Source: JAAYAY01 sp964429355 (lineage in GTDB: Bacteria; Planctomycetota; Planctomycetia; Pirellulales; Thermoguttaceae). From it: a DNA stretch of 64,000 nucleotides. The number at the start of each line of letters is the position of its first letter. Positions within the stretch are counted from its first letter, which is position 1. The DNA lies in assembly GCA_964429355.1 (NCBI GenBank), contig CAYSCH010000003.1, forward strand, positions 1 to 64,000, written 5' to 3'. A model generated the notes under the pieces. That model was not told the DNA's origin and did not search any database. It saw only the letters and a list, made by a program, of their open reading frames with translations. A program made the position numbers and the translations under genes. Positions 35,291 through 44,451 of the stretch are shown here, piece by piece.

Positions 35291-37071
35291 ACGGCGTCCT
35301 GCATGTAGAAGACCAGCTCGTCCAGATCCGAGCGGGCATCCTCCATCTCTCCCAGGGCGTGAGTCCTGATCGCATGGCGGAGCCGGTCCATAATCGCCCG
35401 CATCTCTCCGGCATCCTGCTCGTTTGCGTCGGCCAGAAGGCTTTCGGCCTTGGATAGCAGTTCGTTGGCTCTGCCGATGGCCGACACCAATTCTGGCGAT
35501 AGGGCCTCTTCCTTCCGCGGCTTGGTGCCGGTCGGGAGCCGCTCGGGGGCAGGTGCCGCCGTCCCTGCAAAAGCTGCGTCCAGCCGGGTCCTGGCGGCCC
35601 CATGGTGTTCGCTTCGAAAACGCGACATGGCGTTCTCAATCGTCAAGCCCTTCTCCAGCCCCGTGAGCTTTTCCGTTGCCGTCACCGTCAGAATCCCGTC
35701 CAGATCCAGGTCGAAACGGACCAGAATCTCGTTGCCTTCCTTGGCGTCGGCCAGCCCCTCCAGCAGGAAGCCGCCGACGGGCTCGTTATGCCTCACGTCG
35801 CTGTCCTCGCCCTGAAAAACGTCAATTTGTGCGGCGTCCTGCCGGTCGTGTGCGGTATAGAAAACCTCCGAGCGAGAGGCAGGAAGGGCCGTATTCCGCT
35901 CGATGACGGGAGCGAAACAGCAATCGGATCGGCAACCGTGCAGATCGCCAAGGCATTGAACGCCCAGGGTGTGTGGGGTGATGTCGACCAGCACCGGTCC
36001 CACGTCCAGCCCGGCAATGAGCCCCCCTTGGATCGCGGCCCCCATCGACACACACAAGTCGGGATCCACCTCCGCGTGGATCGGCTGGCCCAGCTGCTCC
36101 TGGAGCAGTTGATGGACCAGCGGCGTTCGGCTGGCACCTCCCACCAGGACAACACGGTCGATCTGCCTGGCCGTCAGCTTGGCGTCGGAAAGCGCTTCGT
36201 CCACGCACACGAGTGTCTTGTTCAAGAGCGGTTCGATCAGCGGCTCGTAGTCCAAACGCGAAATCTCCCTGTTCAGGTGCAGCGGCACACCCGCCTTCTC
36301 CGCGACGAACTCCAGTTCGATGGACGTGAAGGCATCGAAGGAGAGTTGCCTTTTCGCCTCTTCGACCGCCTTCAAGACCCGGGATTTCGTCGTCAGCGTC
36401 GTTCGCAGGTCCACGCCGTGTTCCTCCTGGAACCGGTCGCAAACATGGTCCATCAGCAGCTGGTCGAAATCGTCGCCGCCCAGGTGGGTGTCGCCATGGC
36501 TCGAAAGCACCTCCACCACGCCCTGCTCGATCTCGACGATCGACACATCGAAAGTCCCGCCGCCCAGATCGTAAACCAGCAGTCGTTCGAGCTTGTCAGG
36601 ATTCGGGTTGTAGGTCAGCGAAGCCGCAGTCGGTTCGTTGATGATTCGCACCACGTCCAGCCCTGCCAGCTCGCCGGCTTCGCGAGTGGCTTCGCGTTGC
36701 TGCTCATTGAAAAACGCCGGGACCGTGATCACCGCCTTGCGAATCTCCTGGCCGATCTGGCGTGCTGCCCTCTCTTTCAGAGTCCTCAGAATGATGGCCG
36801 AGATTTCCTGGGGGGTATAGGTCGGCTCTCCCAGACGGACGGTTTCGCCCGACCCCATCTTCCGTTTGATGGACCGGACCGTGCGCTCCGGGGCCAACGT
36901 CCACTGGTTCTGGGCCGGGAAACCGACCAGCAGCTCGCCGTTGGGCCCCAAGCCCACCACCGACGGCAGGATCTTCTGCCCGTCTTCTGCCAGCACCTCT
37001 ACTTTCCCGTCGCGTAGGATGGAAACAACGCTGTTGGTCGTACCCAGATCGATGCCAAGAATGATATCCAT
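35287..37071 (-). CDS. Hsp70 family chaperone (non-canonical DnaK)
   Basis: 594 residues. The ATPase domain is intact: ILGIDLGTTNSVVS at residues 4-17, INEPTAASLTYN at 144-155, YDLGGGTFDVSIVE at 167-180, VVLVGGASRTPLVHQLL. The linker reads GPVLVDITPHTLGVQ rather than DVLLLDVTPLSLG. The substrate domain is present (VIERNTALPAS, GNEILVRFDLDLDGILTVTA) but the helical lid is short and the EEVD-like tail is absent; it ends DELVFYMQDAV. It is about 45 residues shorter than DnaK (638). With adjacent GrpE-like and J-like genes it is probably a dedicated system and not the housekeeping dnaK. Confidence 0.92.
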   Translation of the reverse strand: MDIILGIDLGTTNSVVSILRDGKVEVLAEDGQKILPSVVGLGPNGELLVGFPAQNQWTLAPERTVRSIKRKMGSGETVRLGEPTYTPQEISAIILRTLKERAARQIGQEIRKAVITVPAFFNEQQREATREAGELAGLDVVRIINEPTAASLTYNPNPDKLERLLVYDLGGGTFDVSIVEIEQGVVEVLSSHGDTHLGGDDFDQLLMDHVCDRFQEEHGVDLRTTLTTKSRVLKAVEEAKRQLSFDAFTSIELEFVAEKAGVPLHLNREISRLDYEPLIEPLLNKTLVCVDEALSDAKLTARQIDRVVLVGGASRTPLVHQLLQEQLGQPIHAEVDPDLCVSMGAAIQGGLIAGLDVGPVLVDITPHTLGVQCLGDLHGCRSDCCFAPVIERNTALPASRSEVFYTAHDRQDAAQIDVFQGEDSDVRHNEPVGGFLLEGLADAKEGNEILVRFDLDLDGILTVTATEKLTGLEKGLTIENAMSRFRSEHHGAARTRLDAAFAGTAAPAPERLPTGTKPRKEEALSPELVSAIGRANELLSKAESLLADANEQDAGEMRAIMDRLRHAIRTHALGEMEDARSDLDELVFYMQDAV

Positions 37072-37136
37072 AAGAAAGCCTCCCGATTCCGGCGCCTTGC
37101 CAGGTGAGTTTCTCTTGTAATCCTGCTCTTTTCAAC

Positions 37137-37925
37137 CTACTGCTCGCTGACCGCTTTGACTTCTGCGAACCGCAACACTCGGCCTTTCCAGCAGTATCCC
37201 GGACGAGTCTCTTCGATCACCGTTCCCGGCTGACGACTCGGGTCGCTCAGAACCTCGACGACCGTCATCCGTTTCGGATCGGCCTGCTCGCCCAGGCACT
37301 TCATCCGGATGATCGATTGCTCGTCCATCAGCCGGTGCAAACGCTTGTCGACCAGGTCGTAGCCTTCCAGGAGCGAGTCGAAGATCGCTCGGCACGAATC
37401 CAGCGCACGTCCCGAGTAGAGCCCCTGGGCCGCTTCGTGCCACGGACGGCACAACGCCCTCCGCCACCACGGCTGGGTGCGGAACAGGCCGTCCAGTCGC
37501 TCCCGCACCTCGCGCAGCTCGGCGTTCAGTTCCTCCACAATCCGGGATTTCGCCTGGACGATGGCACGACGGCACCGGATCAACGATTCGTCCAGATCCA
37601 CCACCGCCTCGACCAGGGGCCGGGCAGCCTTGTCGGCCGCCTCCCCTTCCTTCGGTTCCACCGAGCGAAATTGCTCGATCGCCGCCTGCAACGACAGCCG
37701 TGCCGCTTCTGTCCCCTCGTCCATGCCACGAGCCGCCTTGGCCAGCAGCTTCACGTCGTGCCGCAACGCGGTCAATTGCTCAACGAGCTGATAAAGCCCC
37801 ACCGGCTCGCCCAGCGATGGCTCGTCCGCGGAATGTTCGTCGAGCGAATCGCACTCAGCCCGTGTCTGGTCGAACCAGTCACGAAAACGAGCGAGAATCG
37901 CTTCCTGATCGGGCCACCCGTCCAT
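37137..37925 (-). CDS. GrpE-like nucleotide exchange factor with long N-terminal extension
   Basis: 262 residues. The C-terminal 50 residues (DPKRMTVVEVLSDPSRQPGT followed by VIEETRPGYCWKGRVLRFAEV) match the GrpE beta-wing that opens the Hsp70 cleft. Residues about 45-190 are predicted helical, including LREVRERLDGLFRTQPWWRR, and are longer and less regular than the GrpE coiled coil. Usual GrpE length is about 200. It ends 65 bases before the Hsp70 start and begins one base after the J-like stop. Confidence 0.82.
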   Translation of the reverse strand: MDGWPDQEAILARFRDWFDQTRAECDSLDEHSADEPSLGEPVGLYQLVEQLTALRHDVKLLAKAARGMDEGTEAARLSLQAAIEQFRSVEPKEGEAADKAARPLVEAVVDLDESLIRCRRAIVQAKSRIVEELNAELREVRERLDGLFRTQPWWRRALCRPWHEAAQGLYSGRALDSCRAIFDSLLEGYDLVDKRLHRLMDEQSIIRMKCLGEQADPKRMTVVEVLSDPSRQPGTVIEETRPGYCWKGRVLRFAEVKAVSEQ

Positions 37926-37926
37926 T

Positions 37927-38217
37927 CTACCTCTCCGCCAGCGACAGCAGGGTTTCGGTCGGAATTCTTACGCTCTGCATTTTCGACCGCAGTTCGGCAA
38001 GGATATCGTCGAGCGCGCCACCATCGCTCGCGCGAAACAGATTCCGCTCCAATCGCTCCGCCGGATCCCGCAACTGCTCGTAAGCCTCACGGATTTTCGC
38101 AAATTCTTGCGGGCATTTCTCGGGGGGAAACTGGCGCACGAGTTCCAGGTAGCGCCGGCGCATGGCGGCATCGTCCATGTCTGTCGAAACGCCAAGGACC
38201 TGATAGGGGTCGCTCAT
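37927..38217 (-). CDS. J-domain-like protein without HPD motif
   Basis: 96 residues: DPYQVLGVSTDMDDAAMRRR, YLELVRQFPPEKCPQEFAKI, REAYEQLRDPAERLERNLF. This is the J-domain helix pattern (YxxLGV, helix II with RRRYLELVRQF, FxKIxEAYExL) but the HPD tripeptide at the helix II/III turn, which is what stimulates Hsp70 ATPase, reads FPP at residues 30-32. There is no Gly/Phe or zinc-finger region. It lies between the TPR protein (19 bases) and GrpE-like protein (one base). Confidence 0.8.
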   Translation of the reverse strand: MSDPYQVLGVSTDMDDAAMRRRYLELVRQFPPEKCPQEFAKIREAYEQLRDPAERLERNLFRASDGGALDDILAELRSKMQSVRIPTETLLSLAER

Positions 38218-38236
38218 AACAAATCCCTTGTCTTCG

Positions 38237-40669
38237 TCAGCCGTTCGGATTAACCCGGCCGCTCATCTGCAAATCGCCCATCACCGCGTCGGGATCCAGG
38301 CCAAATTTGGCGCAGGCCATTTCGAAGATTTTCCGGGCGGTCTCAATAGGAACGCCATCCAGAGGACCGCCATGGACTACATCGCCGCTCGCATCCCCGT
38401 CGCAATCGTACTGTTCGTCGTCATCCAGCAGCGCCGCACCGGGGCCCAGCGCATCTTCTACCTTTTGGAGATATCGTTTCGCCTCCTCCATCACGCGTTT
38501 GTCCGCTGGATCGCCCGATTTTGCCGCCAGATCGATCGCCCGCCGAAATCGCTCGATGGTCCGTGGCCGGTAGCGCGGCCCCTTGCCCATATCCTCGATG
38601 CCCTTGAGGAGATGAAAGAGGGCCATGTCGGGGAATCGCCGAATCCCCACCTTGGCAAACTTCATCACCAGTTTCCACTCCTTCTGCTCTCGCAGGAACT
38701 CGCACGCATCCCGGAGATCCACCCCAATCCATTTCACTCGCCCGCAACGGCCGATATACTGGACCAAGTGACGCGAGCACTTCGCCAGATTCGCAAGCGG
38801 CTGCGGCATTGCCCGTTCGGTGGCAACTATGCGGCACATCAGCCCCGCCGTCGAACTGCGGCACCGTCGCCTCAAGGCCTCCGTCCATCGCTTCTCGTAC
38901 AGCCAAACCTCGTGGTTGGGCAAACCATATCGCAGCCCCTCGATGGCTATCGCCAACCACAAGGCGGTCGGCTCCTCCAGCCGCTCCTGTGCTTGCTCCA
39001 CCAGTCGCCGCGCCGCGCCGGCGTCATTCGCCTTGATTTCCAGAACCGCCTTGCGGGCCAAAACGTCGTAGTTGCCAGCCCGCAACGGCAAAACCCGATC
39101 GGCAGCCGCCAATTCGTTGCGTGCTTCGTCGTACCGGCCCGATCCGGCCCGATCCCGGGCCACGGCCAAGTGCGCGGACCACACAAGCTCGGCCGTCGTC
39201 TGGTCCAAGGGCTTCGACTGACGCGCCCTCAGTGCGTATTTCAACCCTTGCTGCGGCTCCCCCTGAACGAGATGGTGTGTCGCAAGCCGAGTCAGAGCGT
39301 CGACATGGTCGGGCACATGCTCCAGAAGCCGGCGGTACACTCCGGCGGCCTCTTCCGATCGATTTCGATTCTGGTGGAACTTTGCCGCCAGCATGTAAGC
39401 GGGGGCGAACTCCGGCGCGACGGCCATGCAGGCCTCAAAAGCGTCCCACGCCTCCTTTTCGGCCTTTTCGATGTCGCGCGAATGGTCCCATCCGCAGCGG
39501 CAGGTGCGATAGCGGGTCACATCTTCCAGATAGCTGCTCGCCAGACGAAGCCAAACCAGCCCCTGGGCCAGACTTCTCTCCGAAGCCTGGAACACGGGCA
39601 GATCCGCAAGGTCGTCCAGATAACTCCGCCAGTACACTTCCGACTTGTCTTCGACGTATTCCGAGTTCTCGCAGGCGATCGCCTTGACGCGATTCCAGTG
39701 CGGGTCGAGCGGTAGCGGATCGGCGATTTTCGAAAGGCTGGTCAGTTCATCCAGGCATCCATCCCTCGCCAAGCTCCCCGACAGACACTCGATCAGCTTG
39801 CGATAGAGCTCGCGGTCCAACTCCCGCAATGTGGAATGGACCACCCGAAATGTCTTGACCATCTGCGGCCAATCGTGACCTGCCTGCGACTGTCTCAGAC
39901 GCATCAAGCTACTCAGCACGGCCTGGTGGGCCGTGTGCTTTTCCAGACGAACGATTTTCGCTCGCAGATTCACGTCTTGCTGGGAACTTGCGATGCCGGC
40001 TATCACCCTCAGCGGTGCGGCGATCGTGACCGCTGTCCGATCCGGATTGAGCCGACCCCAATTGGCCTCCATCTCAGTCCGGTCTTTCCGATAATAGGCT
40101 ATCAGACCGCGAACGAAGTACTTCCAGTCGGCAAACACCGATTGACGCGAGATCTCCTTCAGACATGCCAGAGCCGCAGCGTCATCGCCGTGCTCGACCG
40201 CATCCAGCGCAGCCCGAATCTGCGAAGCCTCGTCTCGCAACTCTTTCATCGACGCCGGCGTACTGCCCGGCTTGACGACGGCCCGGTCTGCCGCCTTGAT
40301 CACAAGCCGTTTGCGATCTTCCTCCGTCAAGCGGTTCTGGGCTTGGGGCAGTCGATCGAGCATCCCGACCGATAACAACAGTTCGGGCAGCCCCGCCTCC
40401 ACCGCGGCCTCGGTAATTCCCAGTTCGAGCAACTCGCCGACAATCCGCCGCGCATCGTCGCTCAGCCCGCTCCGCACAAGCTGCTGCGCCCGTCCTATGT
40501 ATGCGTGTTCGAGAAAACACCGCAATTCCCCCGTCGGCGATTGCCGGTACCAGAGCCGGGCATCCTTGAGCGCCTGTTTGTAGTCACCCCGACTGAGGCT
40601 GCGTTTGACGCAATCGACCGGGTCAACCGCCGCCCGTCCCTTCGGCCGCTTCTTGCTCTTCGAAGCCAT
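38237..40669 (-). CDS. Large TPR-repeat protein heading the Hsp70 island
   Basis: 810 residues with a Lys/Arg-rich N-terminus (MASKSKKRPKGRAAV) and no signal peptide or membrane segment. Helical-pair repeats are seen at several places: SLSRGDYKQALKDARLWYRQ near residue 24, AWDAFEACMAVAPEFAPAYM, AAGVYRRLLEHVPDHVDALT and QQGLKYALRARQSKPLDQTT in the middle. A Cys pair (YRTCRCGWDH) lies near residue 390. AAGGAAGTGATTC precedes the ATG. It leads an operon with J-like, GrpE-like, Hsp70 and zinc-ribbon genes, so a scaffold or client-binding role is plausible. I do not know a named family. Confidence 0.8.
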   Translation of the reverse strand: MASKSKKRPKGRAAVDPVDCVKRSLSRGDYKQALKDARLWYRQSPTGELRCFLEHAYIGRAQQLVRSGLSDDARRIVGELLELGITEAAVEAGLPELLLSVGMLDRLPQAQNRLTEEDRKRLVIKAADRAVVKPGSTPASMKELRDEASQIRAALDAVEHGDDAAALACLKEISRQSVFADWKYFVRGLIAYYRKDRTEMEANWGRLNPDRTAVTIAAPLRVIAGIASSQQDVNLRAKIVRLEKHTAHQAVLSSLMRLRQSQAGHDWPQMVKTFRVVHSTLRELDRELYRKLIECLSGSLARDGCLDELTSLSKIADPLPLDPHWNRVKAIACENSEYVEDKSEVYWRSYLDDLADLPVFQASERSLAQGLVWLRLASSYLEDVTRYRTCRCGWDHSRDIEKAEKEAWDAFEACMAVAPEFAPAYMLAAKFHQNRNRSEEAAGVYRRLLEHVPDHVDALTRLATHHLVQGEPQQGLKYALRARQSKPLDQTTAELVWSAHLAVARDRAGSGRYDEARNELAAADRVLPLRAGNYDVLARKAVLEIKANDAGAARRLVEQAQERLEEPTALWLAIAIEGLRYGLPNHEVWLYEKRWTEALRRRCRSSTAGLMCRIVATERAMPQPLANLAKCSRHLVQYIGRCGRVKWIGVDLRDACEFLREQKEWKLVMKFAKVGIRRFPDMALFHLLKGIEDMGKGPRYRPRTIERFRRAIDLAAKSGDPADKRVMEEAKRYLQKVEDALGPGAALLDDDEQYDCDGDASGDVVHGGPLDGVPIETARKIFEMACAKFGLDPDAVMGDLQMSGRVNPNG

Positions 40670-40739
40670 GAATCACTTCCTTGCGGAGCAACTGGGTCAA
40701 CTCGTGCTCGGTTCCTTCTCGCCCCCCCTCAAAACGAAT

Positions 40740-40768
40740 AATTTAGCCGATCTTCCGTGTTCCTCCAA
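40740..40768 (-). promoter_or_regulatory. Candidate promoter of the Hsp70 island
   Basis: On the minus strand TTGGAG (40768-40763) and TAAATT (40745-40740) are 17 bases apart, about 70 bases before the TPR gene. No CIRCE-type inverted repeat (TTAGCACTC...GAGTGCTAA) is present here. Confidence 0.4.
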
Positions 40769-40987
40769 GTCAGTGCGCGATTTTTTCGGGCCTCGCGAAT
40801 CGCCCGGTGGCACTTCCAATGCAGAAGACCGTTTTCTTTGTCACACCTTGTAACGGTATCCCCGACACCCGGAGAGCTTGCGTCACCGGCAAACCGGGTT
40901 ACGATGAAGCCAAATCATCCCCTGTCGAGGCCGATACTCCTTCCCTGTCGCTCTCTGCCGCACCACCCCACGCTCTGAGGTTTCAAC

Positions 40988-42382
40988 ATGGACACCCGCC
41001 GCCCCTCAACGACCACCCGCCGCCGGTTCCTCAAGGCAGCAGCCACGGCCGTGGGCGTCTCCCTTCCTGCCCTGGTTCCTTCCCGCGCGCTCGGCGCCAA
41101 TTCGCCCAGCAACCGTATCAACGTGGGCGTGATCGGCTGCGGGCACCAGAGCCAGCGCGACATTCCCTCTTTCCTCGTCCACGACGACTGTCAGATCCTC
41201 GCCGTCTGCGACGTTAACCGCGCCGGCCTTGGCTATTACTACCCCGACCAGATCCTCGGCCGCGAGACCGCCCAGCGTTGGGTCAACGAGCACTACGCCG
41301 CCCAAACCGGCCAGCCCACCTATCGGGGCTGCGACGCCTACCCCGATTTTCGCCAGCTTCTCGCTCGCCCCGATCTCGACGCCGTTGCCATCATCGTTCC
41401 CGACCATTGGCACGCCCTGATCGCCATCGCCGCCATGAGAGAAGGCAAAGACGTCTACTGCGAAAAACCCCTGGCACTGAACATCGACCAGGGCCGCCGG
41501 ATGGTCAAGGCGGTTCGCCAGTACCAACGCGTTTTTCAGACGGGCGCCCAGTTCCGGTCCTGCAACAACGTGCGGCACGCCTGCGAACTGGTCCGCAACG
41601 GCCGCCTGGGCGAGATCCGCACTGTCCGCACCTGGGTCGATCCCAATAGTTTCCCCAGCCCTGGCCCGGGGTGGCAGCCGACGCCCGTACCTGAAGGCTT
41701 CGACTACAACTTCTGGCTCGGCCCCGCGCCCGAAGCCCCCTACCACATTGAGCGCTGCTTCCATCGCTGGCGTTACATACTCGACTACTCCAACGGGCAG
41801 ACGGCCAATTTCGGCGCCCACACCAACGACATCGCCCAGTGGGGCCTGGGTAAGGACGGTACCACTCCGGTCGAATTTGCCGACAATGGCTCCGAATTTC
41901 TGCCCAAGGGAAGCCTCTTCACCGCGGCCAGCAAGACAGCCTTTCGCGCCCGCTATGCCGACGGCATCGAACTGATCTGCGAGACCCGCACCAACTCCGC
42001 CACCAGGTTCGAAGGCACCGAAGGCCGGCTCGAAATCAATCTCGGCGGCTCCATCAAAACGTTCCCCGAGAACCTCAAGGACTCTGTGATCGGCCCCGGC
42101 GAAATCCACCTGCCGAAGAGTAATCCCGCTCGCGAGGACAACGTCCGCAAAAACATCGACGCCGACCACGTCCGCAACTTTCTCGACGCCGTCAAGAGCC
42201 GGCAGGATCCGATCGAACCGGTCGAGGTCGGCCTCAGCACGTCCAGCCTGTGCATCCTCGGCAGCATCTCCCAGATCCTCAAACGCAAGTTCACCTGGGA
42301 CCCCAAGGCCGAGCGCAGCCCCGATGAAGACGTCAACCGCATGCTCACCCGCCCCATGCGCGAACCCTGGATACTCCCTTGA
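40988..42382 (+). CDS. Tat-exported Gfo/Idh/MocA family oxidoreductase
   Basis: 464 residues. The twin-arginine signal is TRRRFLKAAATAVGVSLPAL at residues 10-29. The Rossmann fold begins INVGVIGCGHQSQRDIP, and VYCEKPLALNIDQGRRMV carries the EKP motif with the catalytic Lys. The C-terminal half (GPAPEAPYHIERCFHRWRYI, NFGAHTNDIAQWGLG) is the usual planctomycete extension with the GAHxxDIAQW sequence. Probably a periplasmic NAD(P)-dependent sugar dehydrogenase or glycosidase-like oxidoreductase; substrate unknown. It is divergent from the Hsp70 island. Confidence 0.93.
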   Translation: MDTRRPSTTTRRRFLKAAATAVGVSLPALVPSRALGANSPSNRINVGVIGCGHQSQRDIPSFLVHDDCQILAVCDVNRAGLGYYYPDQILGRETAQRWVNEHYAAQTGQPTYRGCDAYPDFRQLLARPDLDAVAIIVPDHWHALIAIAAMREGKDVYCEKPLALNIDQGRRMVKAVRQYQRVFQTGAQFRSCNNVRHACELVRNGRLGEIRTVRTWVDPNSFPSPGPGWQPTPVPEGFDYNFWLGPAPEAPYHIERCFHRWRYILDYSNGQTANFGAHTNDIAQWGLGKDGTTPVEFADNGSEFLPKGSLFTAASKTAFRARYADGIELICETRTNSATRFEGTEGRLEINLGGSIKTFPENLKDSVIGPGEIHLPKSNPAREDNVRKNIDADHVRNFLDAVKSRQDPIEPVEVGLSTSSLCILGSISQILKRKFTWDPKAERSPDEDVNRMLTRPMREPWILP

Positions 42383-42720
42383 CGCCCGCCGGTGGGTCGC
42401 ACTTGCCGAGGGCGACACCTCCTGCCGCTCTTGTCCAACACCTGCCTGCGGCGGGCGATCCACGTCACCACGGGTATTTCGTCTCAAACGGCTGGTACTA
42501 CGGGTCGACCGCCTTGATCCTTGGCTCGCGTATGGGCGACGCCGGATGGCAGTCCTACACCGTCCTCCGTCGCACGATCGTGGGCCTCGACTATCTCGTC
42601 TTCGGTCTTCTCTTCTTCCTCGTGGCTATGCTCATCAGCCTCAGCAAGGCCGGGCTGCTGCGCGGTCCGCACCAACCGACCGCTGAGAAACGTCCGCCTC
42701 GCGATGACGCGACCCTGTAG
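42379..42720 (+). CDS. Small membrane protein or membrane-gene remnant
   Basis: 113 residues beginning at a TTG that overlaps the preceding TGA. The first 35 residues are Pro/Ala-rich and without character, but from residue 32 the sequence (GYFVSNGWYYGSTALILGSR, then a hydrophobic segment GLDYLVFGLLFFLVAMLISL) looks like the C-terminal end of a real membrane protein. The lack of a good start and ribosome site suggests a 5'-truncated remnant. Family not recognised. Confidence 0.4.
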   Translation: MTPAGGSHLPRATPPAALVQHLPAAGDPRHHGYFVSNGWYYGSTALILGSRMGDAGWQSYTVLRRTIVGLDYLVFGLLFFLVAMLISLSKAGLLRGPHQPTAEKRPPRDDATL

Positions 42721-42809
42721 TCCATAGGCGCCCCACTGGCACCCGGATAACATGGACCCTATCGTTGTACTCACCATGAACGAGGCCACCCGGATAAAAG
42801 GGAATTGTG

Positions 42810-44273
42810 ATGAGAGCCTGCAGCATTGTTGCGATCGTCGTTTTGTGTGCGATGATCTTCTATCCAAACTCCGTCACTCTCGCCGCCGAGCCGTCCACAG
42901 GCCCATTCGACGTTCGCAATTTCGGCGCGATCGGTGACGGCAAAACGATCGACACCCAGTCGATCCAAAAGGCCATCGATGCCTGCGGTGCGGCCGGTAA
43001 AGGGCAGGTGCTCTTTCCGGAAGGGCATTATCTGTCCGGTACGCTCCGACTCCGGAGCGGTACCGAACTCCATCTGGCCGAGGGCGCACGGCTCGTCGGC
43101 ATCGCGGACGTCGAATCCTACACAGGCTTCGACGCAGACACCTGGGGCAAGTCTCGCTGGAATCACGGCCTCATCGTCGGCGAGGGCCTTCACGATATCT
43201 CCATCACCGGCGCCGGCGTGATCGACGGCAACAAGGTCTTCGATCCCCAGGGCGAAGAGAAGATGCGGGGCCCGCACACGATCCTGCTCTCAGACTGCCG
43301 CAACGTGACACTCCGCGGGGTAAAACTCCGCGATTCCGCCAACTACGCGTTTCTGTTCTACGGCTCGTCGAGCGTTCTCGTCGAGGACGTCACGTTCGAG
43401 GGGGGTTGGGATGGCGTCCACTTCCGGGGTAAGCCGGACTCTTGGAATCGCGACGTGCGAATCACCGGTTGCAGGTTTTTCACCGGCGATGACTCCATCG
43501 CGGGACACTACGTCGAAGATGCGATCGTCGAGGACTGCACGATCAATTCGTCCTGCAACGGAGTCCGGCTCATCGGACCGGCCCGGCGTCTCACCTTCGC
43601 GCGTTGTGAGTTCTTCGGCCCGGGCAAGTTCGAGCATCGCACCTCACGCGACCTGCACCGCACGAACATGCTGGCCGCGTTATGTATCCAGCCCTCCTCA
43701 TGGACTCCGACCCCCGGCCCGCTGGAAGATCTGCACGTCAGCGACGTCACGATGCGAAACGTCGCCTGTGCCCTTCACGTATCGCTGCGAGAGGACAACA
43801 CCGGCGATCGTTTGACGTTCGAGAGACTTAAGGCGACGGGCGTCTACGGCCCGGCGATCTCCGTCGAGAGTTGGGCCGATCAACCGCTCGGCACGGTTTC
43901 CCTTCGCGACATAGACGTCGAGTACGCGCCCGGCGCGTTTGTCGACCCGCGGGTGGGTGACGCGCTGAAGATCCAATCGCCGATCCAAAAACCGGGGGCC
44001 AGCCCCTCCATGCGGAAACTGCCCGTCTGGGGCTTCTACGGCCGCAATGTCGGCCTGATGCAGCTAGACCGCGTCCGGTTGGTGAACGGAGACCGCACCG
44101 ATGCCCGTCCCGTCATCCGTGTTGACAACGCCGAAGAGGTCTCTCTCGATCACCTCGAGCACTCGCCTCTCCCTCCCGGAACGACAGCCGTCGAGCATAG
44201 CGGCGTCAAGACAGTCAAGCGGGACGATACCCGGGAGTCGCCGTTGCCACCTCGCATGAAGCCAAATGGATAG
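42810..44273 (+). CDS. Secreted glycoside hydrolase family 28-like (polygalacturonase) protein
   Basis: ATG 42810, eight bases after AAAAGGGA, gives 487 residues with a signal peptide (CSIVAIVVLCAMIFYPNSV, cleavage near LAAEP). FDVRNFGAIGDGKTIDTQSI followed by QKAIDACG is the classic GH28 opening. The helix contains GWDGVHFRG and FTGDDSIAG (the Asp-Asp pair); the usual GHG is CNG in SSCNGVRLIG, so the enzyme is divergent. Such proteins cleave galacturonans or related polysaccharides outside the cytoplasm. It is convergent with the FucI-like gene, separated by a strong inverted repeat. Confidence 0.88.
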   Translation: MRACSIVAIVVLCAMIFYPNSVTLAAEPSTGPFDVRNFGAIGDGKTIDTQSIQKAIDACGAAGKGQVLFPEGHYLSGTLRLRSGTELHLAEGARLVGIADVESYTGFDADTWGKSRWNHGLIVGEGLHDISITGAGVIDGNKVFDPQGEEKMRGPHTILLSDCRNVTLRGVKLRDSANYAFLFYGSSSVLVEDVTFEGGWDGVHFRGKPDSWNRDVRITGCRFFTGDDSIAGHYVEDAIVEDCTINSSCNGVRLIGPARRLTFARCEFFGPGKFEHRTSRDLHRTNMLAALCIQPSSWTPTPGPLEDLHVSDVTMRNVACALHVSLREDNTGDRLTFERLKATGVYGPAISVESWADQPLGTVSLRDIDVEYAPGAFVDPRVGDALKIQSPIQKPGASPSMRKLPVWGFYGRNVGLMQLDRVRLVNGDRTDARPVIRVDNAEEVSLDHLEHSPLPPGTTAVEHSGVKTVKRDDTRESPLPPRMKPNG

Positions 44274-44340
44274 AAGACACTCCTCGCCCATTCCGACACC
44301 GAACCGAAGCCCCCGCGAGGACAGATAAGCGACCCGAATC

Positions 44341-44382
44341 GCAGGCGAGGACCGAGGGCATGCCATGGCTATCCTCGCCTGC
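44341..44382 (+). terminator. Bidirectional terminator-like inverted repeat
   Basis: GCAGGCGAGGA (44341-44351) and TCCTCGCCTGC (44372-44382) make a perfect 11-bp stem with a 20-base loop that itself contains GGCATGCC. It lies between two convergent genes. Confidence 0.55.
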
Positions 44383-44451
44383 AATTCAGGCCTTGTACGT
44401 CTCCTCGCACGGCTGAGCCAGGAACGCGACTTGTCGCCCGGTTCTGCCGGC

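Noticed and set aside
35602..38228. Long plus-strand open frames across the Hsp70 island
   Set aside because: Antisense shadows of clear Hsp70, GrpE-like and TPR genes.
40670..40987. CIRCE element for the Hsp70 island
   Set aside because: No TTAGCACTC/GAGTGCTAA inverted repeat is present; control, if any, is by another route.
41006..42487. A 493-codon minus-strand open frame
   Set aside because: Antisense of the Gfo/Idh/MocA gene, no family character.
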